A stretch of 37,110 nucleotides of DNA from NCBI GenBank assembly GCA_964446585.1, contig CAYUPI010000055.1:1-37110 (forward strand), written 5' to 3'. Position 1 is the stretch's first letter. The number at the start of each line of letters is the position of its first letter. Positions 8,401 through 16,562 of the stretch are shown here, one piece after another. The stretch is from CAYUPI01 sp964446585 (GTDB lineage Bacteria; Verrucomicrobiota; Verrucomicrobiia; Limisphaerales; UBA8199). A program made the translations under genes and the position numbers. A model generated the notes under the pieces. That model had not been told where the DNA came from. It searched no databases and worked only from the letters and a program-made list of their open reading frames with translations.

Positions 8401-10815
8401 ACTGCGGCTTGGAACACTGGCAGCGTGGACGATCCCCCCACGAATTTCGTGGGATTTACATCCGGCACCGGAATCAGGGCCCCCTCCAGCCAGACGATCA
8501 AAAACTTTTCAATCAACTGGACGTACGTGTGGCAAGGAGATGGCTACAATCCTCCCACGGGCTCTCCCACCCAGTACAGCAATAGCGGTTACTGGACTTC
8601 GGGAAACCCTGTTTGGGCCTTCAGGAACTTCCGCGCCGGGAGCTTTTACATGGAAGGTGACCCGGTAGAGTTTTGGAACCCAAGAGCGGTAGTAGTAAAC
8701 GGTAACCTTGTTGGCCCTACGAATGTCCCTGTTTTCCTGACAAACACGGTGACGCCAAGCAGTGTATGGTTCCGCGGCGGCAGCTCCTACTTGTTAACCG
8801 GGAACGGCGGCATTGGAGGTCCGTGCGGTATGATTGTGGACGGTGGCACAATAAACGGCGTTTCGACCACGGTGTCCCTCAGCACCGCCAACACTTACTG
8901 TGGTGTGACCACGATCAATGGCGGCTTGATGGTACTGGGCAACGCCAATGCAGTCCAAAACAGCATCGTAAGTCTAGCTGGAGGTGCCTTGGGGTTCAGC
9001 GGCGGCATTGGGGCCTTCACCCTCGGAGGATTGGCGGGTAACGGCAGAATTGCGTTGACGGATAGCGGTTCCAACCCCGTGACGCTCGTTGTCGGGAACA
9101 ACAACTCCAGCACGACGTGTGGCGGGCTACTGACCGGCTCCGGCGGGCTGACAAAGATTGGGTCAGGCACACTGACGCTTCTTGGCAACAACGCTTACAC
9201 GGGGCCCACCACAATCAGCGCCGGCACTCTGGCTGCCTCGGCGACGAGTTTGGGGCTGGGGCCAGTCGCGATCGCCCCGGGTGCGACGTTGGCTCTGCTA
9301 AGTGGCTTCAATCAGGACCTGATCGCGGAGGCGACGAATTCCACCAGCGCCGGAACTACTGCGGGTTTCGACGGCACTTATGCACTGTATGAGGCCGGCT
9401 TTCCTGGATCGCCCGCCGGCACCGGCTTGCCTTCTAGCGGCCTGATTACAAACGGTTCGACCGGCGTCCAATTCCAGCTTCAACCCTTCACCCGTAACAA
9501 TGCCTTGCAGTTGTCCCCGGCCACGGGTTCGGGTCCTACGAGTGGCACGCTCGCCCTGGTCGCGCCAGGCCACTTCAATACGATAAGTGTTCTCGGCGCG
9601 GCGGCCAACGGGTCCTCGACATTTTACATGACTCTCAATTTTGCCGACGGCTCGGCTACAATTGTCGCGACCAACACTCTTTCAGATTGGTTCGACGCGA
9701 CTCCTTACGCCATCAGCAATCTCGGGCGGGCCACCCGAACGATTGCGTCGCCGACCTTTAGCGGCGCGCCAGGCAACCCGCGCTTGTATGAGCTGGATTA
9801 CACCCTGTCCTCTGCTGACCAGTCTAAGGTTCTTAGCTCCATAACTTTCACCGACCTTGGAGACGAGTTGCGGCAGGGGTCTGCCCGGCTGAATACCTTC
9901 GCCGTGAGCTGCGGGGTCGGTCCCTTCACGGCCAACATTGGGTCATTGGCTGGTGGGGGTAACGTCTTGCTCAACGGCAACACGCTCGCAATTGGCAATA
10001 CAAACAATCTGTCTTCAACTTTTTCGGGTGTCATTGGCGACGGCAATGGCCGGGGCAACCTCCTCAAGGCCGGCACTGGAAGACTGACGCTGACCGGCAC
10101 AAACACCTACAGAGGCGGCACGACCGTGAGCGGCGGCACACTGATCGTGAACGGTGCGCTCGCAGACACCGATCTGACGGTCCAGCCATCCGGGGGGTTC
10201 GGTGGTGTAGGCACCTTGGGAGGGAGCGTTACCGTCAATTCTGCCGCGTTGATTTTTTCGGGAATGGATTCGAACTCGATCGGCACTCTGACAATATCAA
10301 ACAACTTGATCCTGCAAGGAACGGCATTGATCAAGATCGACCCCGGTGTGGGGAAGAGTGATTTGATCAGTGCTGGCACTGTCACCTATGGTGGAACACT
10401 GAGCGTGTCGAACTTGTCCGGGGCGGTGCTGTCCGCAGGTAACGTCTTCCGGGTTTTTGCGGCGACGAATTACTCGGGGAACTTTGTTTCCGTCACACCA
10501 ATTTTGCCTGGACCGGCGCTACGCTGGGACACAAGCGGCTTAGCAGTAAACGGCACTCTGGGCATCGTGTCAGTGCCACGTCCGGCTATTACTGGTGTCA
10601 CTCTCTCAGGCACGAAACTCACTATGAACGCGGTTAACGGTCTCTCCGGGTCAACCTATTATGTTCTGACGACCACAAACCTCGCTGTCCCCTTGCATCA
10701 GTGGGCATCAATTGCCACGAACATCTTGGCCACAAGTGGCAACTTTATTCTCAGCGTAACCAATGCCGTAAGTCCGACCGCGTCACAACAGTTTTTCACG
10801 CTTCAGGTGGAGTAA
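5455..10815 (+). CDS. Giant secreted protein: NHL, GloVer, lectin-like and autotransporter-associated repeats
   Basis: This 1786-residue protein is beta-rich. Visible regions in order: hydrophobic export segment about 65-82 (SLALVALVCWSSASG); NHL-type propeller about 83-410, with repeated TIAGLAG..GxADG..ARF and YVAD.NSTIR units; GloVer repeats about 445-810 (DGNLYGTT..GG..GTVF, TIGR03803 type); an L-type lectin-like sandwich about 816-1022 (GFAFVIQNDP, SAALEFNLYN); two blocks of autotransporter-associated strand repeats about 1115-1270 and 1535-1570 (GSGTLTLLGNNAYTGPTTISAGTL). The C-terminal 80 residues form a beta domain. It probably acts at the surface or outside the cell in adhesion or glycan binding (inference). 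The start is uncertain: ATG 5455 and ATG 5500 leave a long N-terminal extension, while GTG 5626 puts the signal peptide at the N-terminus. Confidence 0.85.
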   Translation: MRIPQFHKGPILQLSMRTKKGFRCAILGNNLSPNGGAKWLRFPLITRTPRFSGPLWSVLRFEFRQPHSLALVALVCWSSASGQTYNFTTIAGLAGWGGSADGVGSAARFTRPEGVAADSAGHVYVADAGNSTIRQLTLVGSNWVSSTIAGLAGSTGGADGTNSDARFNHPTGLALDSTGNMYVADSANYTIRKLAHIGADWVSSTIAGLAGSRGSADGTNSDARFYSPSGPALDSTGSIYVADEFNSTIRKVTPVGTNWVSSTIAGLAGSYGFADGTNSNARFSIPDSVAVDAVGNVYVGDYGVGIRKIAPLGTNWITSTIPGLYDPQGVAVDAAGNIYVTGYDNTIVQLSPAGTNWVTRVLGGLGESLYYGGADGAGCAARFNSPSGITLDGAGNLYVADAYNNTIREGTPSVNLPLAGAACACAAITTGFTGGFAGQKTSGMNYGTVFRVNTNGSFATLFQFGFTNGANPSGALLQANDGNVYGTTVNGGSNNCGTIFQMTTNGVVGWSYSLSLATGRNPYGALMQGQDGNLYGTTEWGGANDRGTVFRISPTGSAFSNLYSFYSSTDTFAAFPYAGVVQGSDGYLYGTTQFGGTNGSGTVFKMTTNGAVVWTFSFNDTDGYEPDGGVTFASDGNLYGTTDFGGTNGDYGTVFKITTSGAETTLVSSDPSAPIAFADPVAPLIVGRDGALYSTSQWGGTNGAWGTVIKVATNGMLTVLASFNYMNGARPKSGLVPTQDGSLYGVAPGGVNDAGTIFRMTSNGVLSSLHAFAIAKDGYAPVAWFDDPNDTVMSLMLAADGSLYGTTPYGIISTNASSDWVLNGGASISNDVLVLTDNGLVESRSAFCGSRQYTWDFSASFTYQAAGNLAGRGFAFVIQNDPAQASALGDFAAGLGYGTIGFGHPAISPSAALEFNLYNPDTVGISFQTNGQTGGYLSTAPVNLASGDPISVTMKYSPVGPGIFWVQLTDLLTGDSYSNLWNTAAWNTGSVDDPPTNFVGFTSGTGIRAPSSQTIKNFSINWTYVWQGDGYNPPTGSPTQYSNSGYWTSGNPVWAFRNFRAGSFYMEGDPVEFWNPRAVVVNGNLVGPTNVPVFLTNTVTPSSVWFRGGSSYLLTGNGGIGGPCGMIVDGGTINGVSTTVSLSTANTYCGVTTINGGLMVLGNANAVQNSIVSLAGGALGFSGGIGAFTLGGLAGNGRIALTDSGSNPVTLVVGNNNSSTTCGGLLTGSGGLTKIGSGTLTLLGNNAYTGPTTISAGTLAASATSLGLGPVAIAPGATLALLSGFNQDLIAEATNSTSAGTTAGFDGTYALYEAGFPGSPAGTGLPSSGLITNGSTGVQFQLQPFTRNNALQLSPATGSGPTSGTLALVAPGHFNTISVLGAAANGSSTFYMTLNFADGSATIVATNTLSDWFDATPYAISNLGRATRTIASPTFSGAPGNPRLYELDYTLSSADQSKVLSSITFTDLGDELRQGSARLNTFAVSCGVGPFTANIGSLAGGGNVLLNGNTLAIGNTNNLSSTFSGVIGDGNGRGNLLKAGTGRLTLTGTNTYRGGTTVSGGTLIVNGALADTDLTVQPSGGFGGVGTLGGSVTVNSAALIFSGMDSNSIGTLTISNNLILQGTALIKIDPGVGKSDLISAGTVTYGGTLSVSNLSGAVLSAGNVFRVFAATNYSGNFVSVTPILPGPALRWDTSGLAVNGTLGIVSVPRPAITGVTLSGTKLTMNAVNGLSGSTYYVLTTTNLAVPLHQWASIATNILATSGNFILSVTNAVSPTASQQFFTLQVE

Positions 10816-11052
10816 GAATCCAGCCTGGAAAATCCGTGGGGTCAAGTGTTGCAAGCGCCCTCGCTACGCGAAGGACGAGCAGCTTAGTTAGGGGATGGGG
10901 GGCGGCCGGGTCGAAAGACGGAGCGGATAACAAGGCCAAATGACGACGGGGCTTCAGGTCATCGGACGAACAAACTTGAGGGTCAGAAATTAGACCAATG
11001 ACGGTTGATGAATGTTCCCATGCCAAGGGGACTATGGTAAGAGTGCGGGCAC

Positions 11053-14000
11053 ATGCTCTGCCGAGCCTGCCAACGACTCCTGGTCATGGTGCTGGCTAAC
11101 TTCACCTGGACGGCGAGTTCGGGAGAAGCAAACTGCCTCTTCTCCTTGAGTCGCCCCGGGACGCCGGCCACCCTGGAACTCGGATCGCCAGTTGAGGAAC
11201 GCGCGGGTGTCGATGACGGGACCTTTAGGGCAGTGGTCGACCACTCCACAACTCGAGCCCTCCACCAATCCAGCGCCCCCTCTTCGTTTCCCGAGTATCG
11301 CGTAACCCGCTGGACTGCAGAAAATGGTCTGCCGCAGAACTGGGTCAAAGCCCTGGTTCAGACGCACGACGGATACTTGTGGATTGGCACGCTCAATGGC
11401 CTGGTCCGTTTCGACGGCGTGAAGTTCACGGTGTTCGACCACCGCAACACGCCGGAAATGACACAAGATGCCATCGATGAACTGGTCGAAGATCCCCTGG
11501 AAGAAAGCCTCTGGATAAAAACGCGGGAAGATTTGCTGCGCTATCGCGCTCATCGATTCGAACGGATGGGAGTTGCGCAACGATTTCCTAAAGTTGAGGG
11601 AGGGTGTTGGGCCGGAGGGACTGGCCGGGTGTGGTTTCAGCCGCGATGGGGTCAAATGGCAATGATTGAGCATGGCCGGGTGACTGTTCGAGAATTAGGA
11701 GATAATAATCGCAGGTACGCGGTGGTGCAGGCAGGCGAGGAATCGGGAGTGGTGACGTACCCTTTTGCAACAGTCCCGAATCATGTTGGGGCGGCAGCTA
11801 GGCGGGATGGCGAGGCGGCACCGCAGGTGATTCTGCTGCTTGCGTCAGGCCTTTATCACTTCGACATCGCCAGCGGCTTGGGCAAAGCGCTGAAAATGCC
11901 GGCCGAAAATGCTCTTTATCTCTCGTTTCTCCAGGAACCCGACGGTTCGTTTTGGCTTTGCTCGAGCACAGGCCTTTGGCGCGGTGATGAAAAAAGCTGG
12001 ACGCGTGTAACCGCGCCTGGCGCCAGGCACGGCGCCTGGCCGAAGCAAATTTTTCGGACGCGGGACGGCCAACTTTGGGTGATGCACGGGGATGGCGAGC
12101 GGGCCACTTTGCACCACTTGGTAGAAGGCCAATTGCGCCTCTTCACCACACCGGAATCGCCGGAGGGTCTGGAGGTGACACGCCTACTTGAGGATCGTGA
12201 CGGCAATCTTTGGGTTGGCACTAAGAACGGGCTGGTGAGGTTGCAACCCAAAAGGATTAAGGTCTATTCACGGCAAGATGGCCTGAGGAACGATGACACT
12301 CAAGCAGTCACCGCCGGCCCCGACGGGACGATTTGGATCGGCACGATACAGGGCGTCAGCGCTCTTCGCCGCGGCACGGTAACGAATCTCCCGTTAAGGA
12401 ATTTGGAGGATGGCGCCTGCGGAACAATGGCGACACATGGCGAAGACCGGCTTCGGATCTTTGGAACCCCAGGTGATGTCATTGAGTTCGATGGTGCCCG
12501 GTGGAACCCGCTAAACACTGGTTTCGATCTGAACTCGCTAGGTGGCGTGCGAACCTTGTATGAGGATCGTGAAGGCCGGATGTGGGTTGGGGAAAAGTGC
12601 GGGGTTCTCTTTGACAACCAGGGCCAATGCCTTAGTTACACTACCAATAGCGGTCTTTCCGGCGGTGACGTGCGCCTCATTTACCAGGACCGACGCGGGG
12701 ACATGTGGTTCGGCACTTTTGGAGAGGGGCTGAACCGGCTGCACGATGGGAAGTTCACGAGTTTCATAAGCGACCGGGGCGAACACAACAACCGCATGTG
12801 GTGGATTCACGAAGATGTGGACGGGATATTTTGGGTAGCGACGGAGGATGGGTTGAACCGGTTTGTGCCGTCGGGAGCGGGAACGGAAGAAAGCAGAAAG
12901 CAGAAAGCAGAAAGTAGAAATCAGCACGAAGGACGATTCTTCACGTTCACGACGGAGCACGGGCTGGGCGAAAACGTCGTGAACAATATTCAGGAGGATG
13001 ATTTTGGCTATCTCTGGTTGAGCGGACTGCGCGGGATTTATCGAATCTCGCGGCAGCAGTTAAACGAGGTGGCCACGGGGAAACGGGCCGAGGTCGAGTG
13101 CGCAGCATTTGGCGAAGCCGACGGCATGCGGAACAGCGAGTGCAACGGCGGCGACAACCAACCGGCCGGTTGCAAGGATCGAGAAGGCCGGATATGGTTC
13201 CCGACCGTGAAGGGAGTGGTCATGATCGATCCCAAGGAGATTCATCGTAACGAAGTTCCGCCGCCGGTCGTCATCGAGCAGGTCAAAGCGAATGACGAAG
13301 TCATCTACGGAGATGGCGCCGGTAGGGGCGCGTTCCACCGCGTCCCCATAATTCCGGGAGGAGATCAGGGACGCGGTGGAACGCGTCCCTACCAGCCCTC
13401 GACTCCCGGCACTCCGCCCTCCGCACTTCAAAAGGGCTCTCAACCTTCAACCATCAACTATCAACTCGCCCCCGGCGGCGCTCGCGTGATGGAGATTCAC
13501 TACACGGCAAATAGTCTCGTTGCGCCGGAGAGAACGACTTTCAAGTATCGGTTGATTGGCTACGATGAAACCTGGCGCAACGCGGGCGATCGGCGCGTGG
13601 CGTTTTATACCAATCTGCGTGCGGGCAACTATCGTTTCGAACTAATGGCGCGGACCCATCATGGAGTTTGGAGCGCGGCGCCGGCTCCCTTTGCCTTCAC
13701 GCTCGCGCCTCATTTTTACGAGACCTGGCCGTTTTATGGGCTCTGCGCGCTTGGTGTGTTCGGCCTGGCTGGCGGCGTGCAGGCTTACCGGCTGCGCGTC
13801 CAGCGTCGCATCCTCCAAATCAGCCATGAGCGATCGCTCGAACGGGAGCGGGCCCGCATCTCGCGGGATTTGCACGATGACCTCGGCGCCAGCCTGACGG
13901 GCATAGCATTGCAGTTGGAAGCGGCGCGAAATCGGGGCCGAGCCGAGAGCGAGCAGCTAGGCCAATTGGCGGATGAGGCGCGCGCGCTCTCGCACGATTT

Positions 14001-14448
14001 GCGTGAGCTGGCCTGGACCACCAATCCGCGCTGCGACAATTCCGCGAGCCTGGCGGCCTTCCTGGGCGACGTGGCGGACCGATTTTGCCGGGCCGCCGGC
14101 CTACATTGCCGACTGGATTTGCCGACACAAAATGGCGACCTGCCTGTGCCGGCCCGGGTGCGCCACGAACTACTGATGGTGCTGAAAGAATCTTTGACCA
14201 ACATCAGCAAACATGCACGGGCGCACAAGGTCGTGTTGGGATTGTCCGTAAACTCCGGCGAACTGCGCCTCACCGTCACTGATGACGGACGCGGCTTTGA
14301 GATCAACGGCGTGTGCGCCGGGTCTGGCCTGCGCAACCTGCGCGAGCGGACGGAGCAGGCCGGCGGCTCGATTAAGTTCGAGAGCCGGCCAAGCGCGGGC
14401 ACGACGGTAACGGTCACTATACCGATGGGGAGAGGTGACACGAATTGA
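11053..14448 (+). CDS. Propeller-type sensor histidine kinase (Reg_prop, Y_Y_Y, HisKA_3, HATPase)
   Basis: This 1131-residue protein has a weak N-terminal signal, then a periplasmic two-component propeller sensor. The repeats read DGYLWIGTLNGLVRFDG, DGNLWVGTKNGLVRL, EGRMWVGEKCG and RGDMWFGTFGEG. A Y_Y_Y domain follows (about 812-885), then a transmembrane helix (about 890-910). The kinase is NarL-partner type: phospho-acceptor His941 in RDLHDDLGASL, N-box KESLTNISKHA, G1 DDGRGF, G2 GSGLRNLRER. The architecture resembles Bacteroides-type carbohydrate sensors, though without a fused regulator. Two segments look repeat-derived: residues 613-624 (heptads) and about 757-805 (inverted repeat plus heptads). 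Both fall in sensor-domain loops. The cognate regulator is probably the next gene. Confidence 0.92.
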   Translation: MLCRACQRLLVMVLANFTWTASSGEANCLFSLSRPGTPATLELGSPVEERAGVDDGTFRAVVDHSTTRALHQSSAPSSFPEYRVTRWTAENGLPQNWVKALVQTHDGYLWIGTLNGLVRFDGVKFTVFDHRNTPEMTQDAIDELVEDPLEESLWIKTREDLLRYRAHRFERMGVAQRFPKVEGGCWAGGTGRVWFQPRWGQMAMIEHGRVTVRELGDNNRRYAVVQAGEESGVVTYPFATVPNHVGAAARRDGEAAPQVILLLASGLYHFDIASGLGKALKMPAENALYLSFLQEPDGSFWLCSSTGLWRGDEKSWTRVTAPGARHGAWPKQIFRTRDGQLWVMHGDGERATLHHLVEGQLRLFTTPESPEGLEVTRLLEDRDGNLWVGTKNGLVRLQPKRIKVYSRQDGLRNDDTQAVTAGPDGTIWIGTIQGVSALRRGTVTNLPLRNLEDGACGTMATHGEDRLRIFGTPGDVIEFDGARWNPLNTGFDLNSLGGVRTLYEDREGRMWVGEKCGVLFDNQGQCLSYTTNSGLSGGDVRLIYQDRRGDMWFGTFGEGLNRLHDGKFTSFISDRGEHNNRMWWIHEDVDGIFWVATEDGLNRFVPSGAGTEESRKQKAESRNQHEGRFFTFTTEHGLGENVVNNIQEDDFGYLWLSGLRGIYRISRQQLNEVATGKRAEVECAAFGEADGMRNSECNGGDNQPAGCKDREGRIWFPTVKGVVMIDPKEIHRNEVPPPVVIEQVKANDEVIYGDGAGRGAFHRVPIIPGGDQGRGGTRPYQPSTPGTPPSALQKGSQPSTINYQLAPGGARVMEIHYTANSLVAPERTTFKYRLIGYDETWRNAGDRRVAFYTNLRAGNYRFELMARTHHGVWSAAPAPFAFTLAPHFYETWPFYGLCALGVFGLAGGVQAYRLRVQRRILQISHERSLERERARISRDLHDDLGASLTGIALQLEAARNRGRAESEQLGQLADEARALSHDLRELAWTTNPRCDNSASLAAFLGDVADRFCRAAGLHCRLDLPTQNGDLPVPARVRHELLMVLKESLTNISKHARAHKVVLGLSVNSGELRLTVTDDGRGFEINGVCAGSGLRNLRERTEQAGGSIKFESRPSAGTTVTVTIPMGRGDTN
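12889..12923. repeat. Heptad repeat inside the kinase gene (five units)
   Basis: The units are GAAAGCA, GAAAGCA, GAAAGCA, GAAAGTA, GAAATCA, that is 35 nt. They are translated as a charged stretch rich in Lys, Glu, Ser and Arg between two propeller blades of the sensor, where no conserved strand is expected. Confidence 0.8.
13321..13465. repeat. Inverted repeat with 26-bp arms plus heptads inside the kinase gene
   Basis: Arms 13321-13346 and 13368-13393 (core GCGTTCCACCGCGTCCC) are reverse complements with one mismatch in 26. They are followed at 13438-13465 by four heptads (TCTCAAC, CTTCAAC, CATCAAC, TATCAAC). The whole is read in frame, adding a Gly/Pro/Ser-rich loop just before the Y_Y_Y domain. 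Confidence 0.8.
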
Positions 14449-14451
14449 TGG

Positions 14452-14588
14452 AACCACGAAAAGCAGGAATGGGAATTCTCTTACAGAAGGAAACGAAGGG
14501 AACGAAGGAGAAAAAACTCTTCGTTCTCTTCGTTAGCTTTTGTGAACGTTCTTTTCCTTTTTCGTCTGTTTCGTTTCTTTCGTGGTTC
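14452..14588. repeat. Repeat-filled gap with terminal inverted repeats
   Basis: GAACCACGAAA (14452-14462) and TTTCGTGGTTC (14578-14588) are perfect 11-nt inverted repeats at the edges. Between them lie GAAACGAAGG/GGAACGAAGG words and their complement CTTCGTTCTCTTCGTT. The unit separates the sensor kinase stop from the response regulator start. Confidence 0.65.
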
Positions 14589-14601
14589 ACTCCGTGACCG
14601 C

Positions 14602-15243
14602 ATGTTGACCGGTTCGCAAAACTCAATTCGCGTTGCCGTCGTGGAAGACAAACTGGCCTTTCGCCGCGGGCTGGGCGCGATTTTCGAGCTGACGCCGGGG
14701 ATCGACTGTGTGGGGATGTACGCCACGGGCGAGGAAGCGCTGCGCGAGCTTCCGAACGCGGCTCCGGAGGTCGTGCTGATGGATATCAACTTGCCCGGCA
14801 TGTCCGGCATCGAATGCGCTCGCGAGCTGAGGCAGCTTCGGCCGGCGGCCCAGGTCTTGATGCTGACGATTGAGGAAGACAACGAGCGCGTGTTCACGGC
14901 ACTGCGCGCCGGCGCTACGGGCTACTTGCTCAAGAATGCAACGCCGGCCGAGATTATTGAGGGCATCCAAATGGTCGCGCGCGGCGGTTCGCCAATGTCG
15001 GCCGTCATTGCGCGGCGCGTCGTCGAGTCGTTTCACGGAGCGCAAGCACCCGCTTCAGTGAAGGAATCGCTGAGCAAACGCGAAGTCGAGGTGCTGGAGC
15101 GCGTGGCCCGGGGCAAGCGCATCAAAGAGGTTGCAGCCGAACTGGGTGTCAACGAAACCACGATCCAGACTTATCTGCGCCGGATATATGAAAAGCTCCA
15201 GGTCCATTCGCAAGCTGAGGCAGTAGCGAAGTTTCTGAGGTAA
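14602..15243 (+). CDS. NarL/FixJ-type response regulator
   Basis: The protein is 213 residues when started at ATG 14602 (MLTGSQNSIRVAVVED). The frame extends 20 codons further upstream, but that extension is translated repeat. The receiver domain has Asp15-Asp16 replaced by VVEDK (one acidic pair ED), phospho-acceptor Asp61 in VLMDINLPG, Thr89 in MLTIEED and Lys111 in YLLKNAT. The C-terminal LuxR-type helix-turn-helix runs about 152-213 (LSKREVEVLERVARG, then ELGVNETTIQTYLRRIYEKL). It should bind DNA as a phosphorylated dimer. Gene order and family type make it the likely partner of the HisKA_3 kinase upstream. Confidence 0.92.
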   Translation: MLTGSQNSIRVAVVEDKLAFRRGLGAIFELTPGIDCVGMYATGEEALRELPNAAPEVVLMDINLPGMSGIECARELRQLRPAAQVLMLTIEEDNERVFTALRAGATGYLLKNATPAEIIEGIQMVARGGSPMSAVIARRVVESFHGAQAPASVKESLSKREVEVLERVARGKRIKEVAAELGVNETTIQTYLRRIYEKLQVHSQAEAVAKFLR

Positions 15244-15262
15244 CAAGCTCGGAACGAGCTTG
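15244..15262. other. Perfect 8-bp hairpin after the response regulator
   Basis: CAAGCTCG (15244-15251), loop GAA, CGAGCTTG (15255-15262), starting right after the stop codon. No T-run follows, so it may stabilise the mRNA end or act as a weak terminator. Confidence 0.5.
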
Positions 15263-15385
15263 AACAGGAGTTAACAGAGGGAACAGAGGCACGTACGATA
15301 GGCGAACGGTGCAGATTCCATAAATTCCTTTTAAATCAAGCAGGTTGCAACGCCGCGGTCTCCCTTTCCTCTGTTTTCTCCTGTT
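15263..15385. repeat. AACAGAGG-type inverted repeat
   Basis: AACAGGAG and TTAACAGAGG (15263-15280) are matched by CCTCTGTTTTCTCCTGTT (15368-15385) on the other side of about 90 nt. Period-9 words (AACAGAGGG) are visible. It fills the gap before the epimerase-like gene. Confidence 0.6.
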
Positions 15386-15409
15386 AGATTCTGGAAAGGT
15401 AGGTTTGAC

Positions 15410-16411
15410 ATGAAAATTCTATTTCTTGGCGGCACGGGCAACATCTCGACGGAATGCGCGGCGCTGTTGCACGGGCGCGGGCATGAAATTACCGTTCTCA
15501 GCCGCGGGCGTACACCCGTGCCGGCGGAGTATCGCGCAGTTCAGGCGGATCGAAAAGACGCCGGGGTGCTACGCGCCGCGCTCCGCGGCGTTCAGCCGGA
15601 CGTCGCCATCAATTTCCTCGGCTTCGAGCCGAGCGACCTGAAGGTGGATTTCGCAGTGCTGAATGGCGCGGTGCAGCAATACATCTTTATCAGCTCGGCT
15701 ACGGTCTATGCCAAACCACCCGCGCGCTTGCCGATCACCGAGGACGCACCGCTGGGCAACGCGTGGTGGGATTACGCACAGAAGAAATTGGCCTGTGAAC
15801 GATGGCTTGAGGCGCGACGCCAGGAATCCGGCTTTCCGGTGACCATTGTCCGGCCGTCGCATACATACTCGCGGCGCTGGATTCCCAATCCGGTTTCCAG
15901 CGCCAGCTACACCTTCGCGGCGCGACTCGAGCAAGGCAAACCCGTGTTCGTGCCCGATGAGGGCGAAAATCCCTGGACCCTGACGGCGGCTTCCGATTTC
16001 GCCGTGGGCCTGGCAGGCCTGGTCGGCAACGAGAAAGCATTGGGCGAAACTTTCCATATCACCAGCGACGAGGTGCTCACCTGGAATCAGATTTACTCGG
16101 AGATTGCCTCGGCCGTCGGTTCCAACCCACCAACGATTGTGAAAATTCCCACTGACTTCATTTGCCAAATTGCGCCGCAGTTGACCGGCAATTTGAAGGG
16201 CGACAAGTCCCACCCTTGCGTTTTCGACAATTCGAAAATCAAACGCTTGGTTCCAGGGTTCCAGTGCCGCAAACCGTTCCGCATTGGAATTCGCGAATCG
16301 GTCGCCTGGCTCCGTGCCCATCCGGAGCAACAAAACCTCAATCCGCAAGTGGACAGCAATTTCGACCAGGTCATTTCTGCATGGCAAAAACGGACAGGGA
16401 TGAACGTTTAG
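15410..16411 (+). CDS. NAD-dependent epimerase/dehydratase family protein (atypical SDR)
   Basis: This 333-residue protein starts MKILFLGGTGNIS, a Rossmann dinucleotide loop (GGTGNIS, residues 7-13) of the extended or atypical short-chain dehydrogenase class. An arginine follows the second strand (LSRGRTP), favouring NADP-type binding. The motifs QYIFISSATVYAKP and WWDYAQKKLACERW supply the Ser, Tyr-like and Lys positions (YAQKK gives YxxxK). The later ETFHITSDEVLTWNQIY matches the substrate-domain signature of NDP-sugar-like epimerases. Substrate unknown. GAAAGGTAGG lies about 6 nt before the ATG as a plausible ribosome binding site. It stands alone between repeat-rich spacers. Confidence 0.88.
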   Translation: MKILFLGGTGNISTECAALLHGRGHEITVLSRGRTPVPAEYRAVQADRKDAGVLRAALRGVQPDVAINFLGFEPSDLKVDFAVLNGAVQQYIFISSATVYAKPPARLPITEDAPLGNAWWDYAQKKLACERWLEARRQESGFPVTIVRPSHTYSRRWIPNPVSSASYTFAARLEQGKPVFVPDEGENPWTLTAASDFAVGLAGLVGNEKALGETFHITSDEVLTWNQIYSEIASAVGSNPPTIVKIPTDFICQIAPQLTGNLKGDKSHPCVFDNSKIKRLVPGFQCRKPFRIGIRESVAWLRAHPEQQNLNPQVDSNFDQVISAWQKRTGMNV

Positions 16412-16467
16412 TCAAAGTGGAGAGCGCCCGTCCCCGGGCGCGGCAACACGTCTCCGTCTGGCTTTGA
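16412..16467 (+). terminator. Possible hairpin terminator after the epimerase gene
   Basis: TCAAAG (16412-16417) pairs with CTTTGA (16462-16467). Inside, GCGCCCG (16424-16430) pairs with CGGGCGC (16435-16441). There is no following T-run, so factor-independent termination is uncertain. Confidence 0.35.
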
Positions 16468-16562
16468 TTAAGGAGTTGCAGAGTGCGTAGGATTAACCTT
16501 GTCGAACACCATTCGACTTGATACCGTACCTGCCACCCGAACCCTTTAGACTGCTGAACATT

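Noticed and set aside
14542..14601. Upstream extension of the response regulator
   Set aside because: The extra 20 residues are a translation of the repeat unit at 14452-14588 and are not part of a receiver domain.
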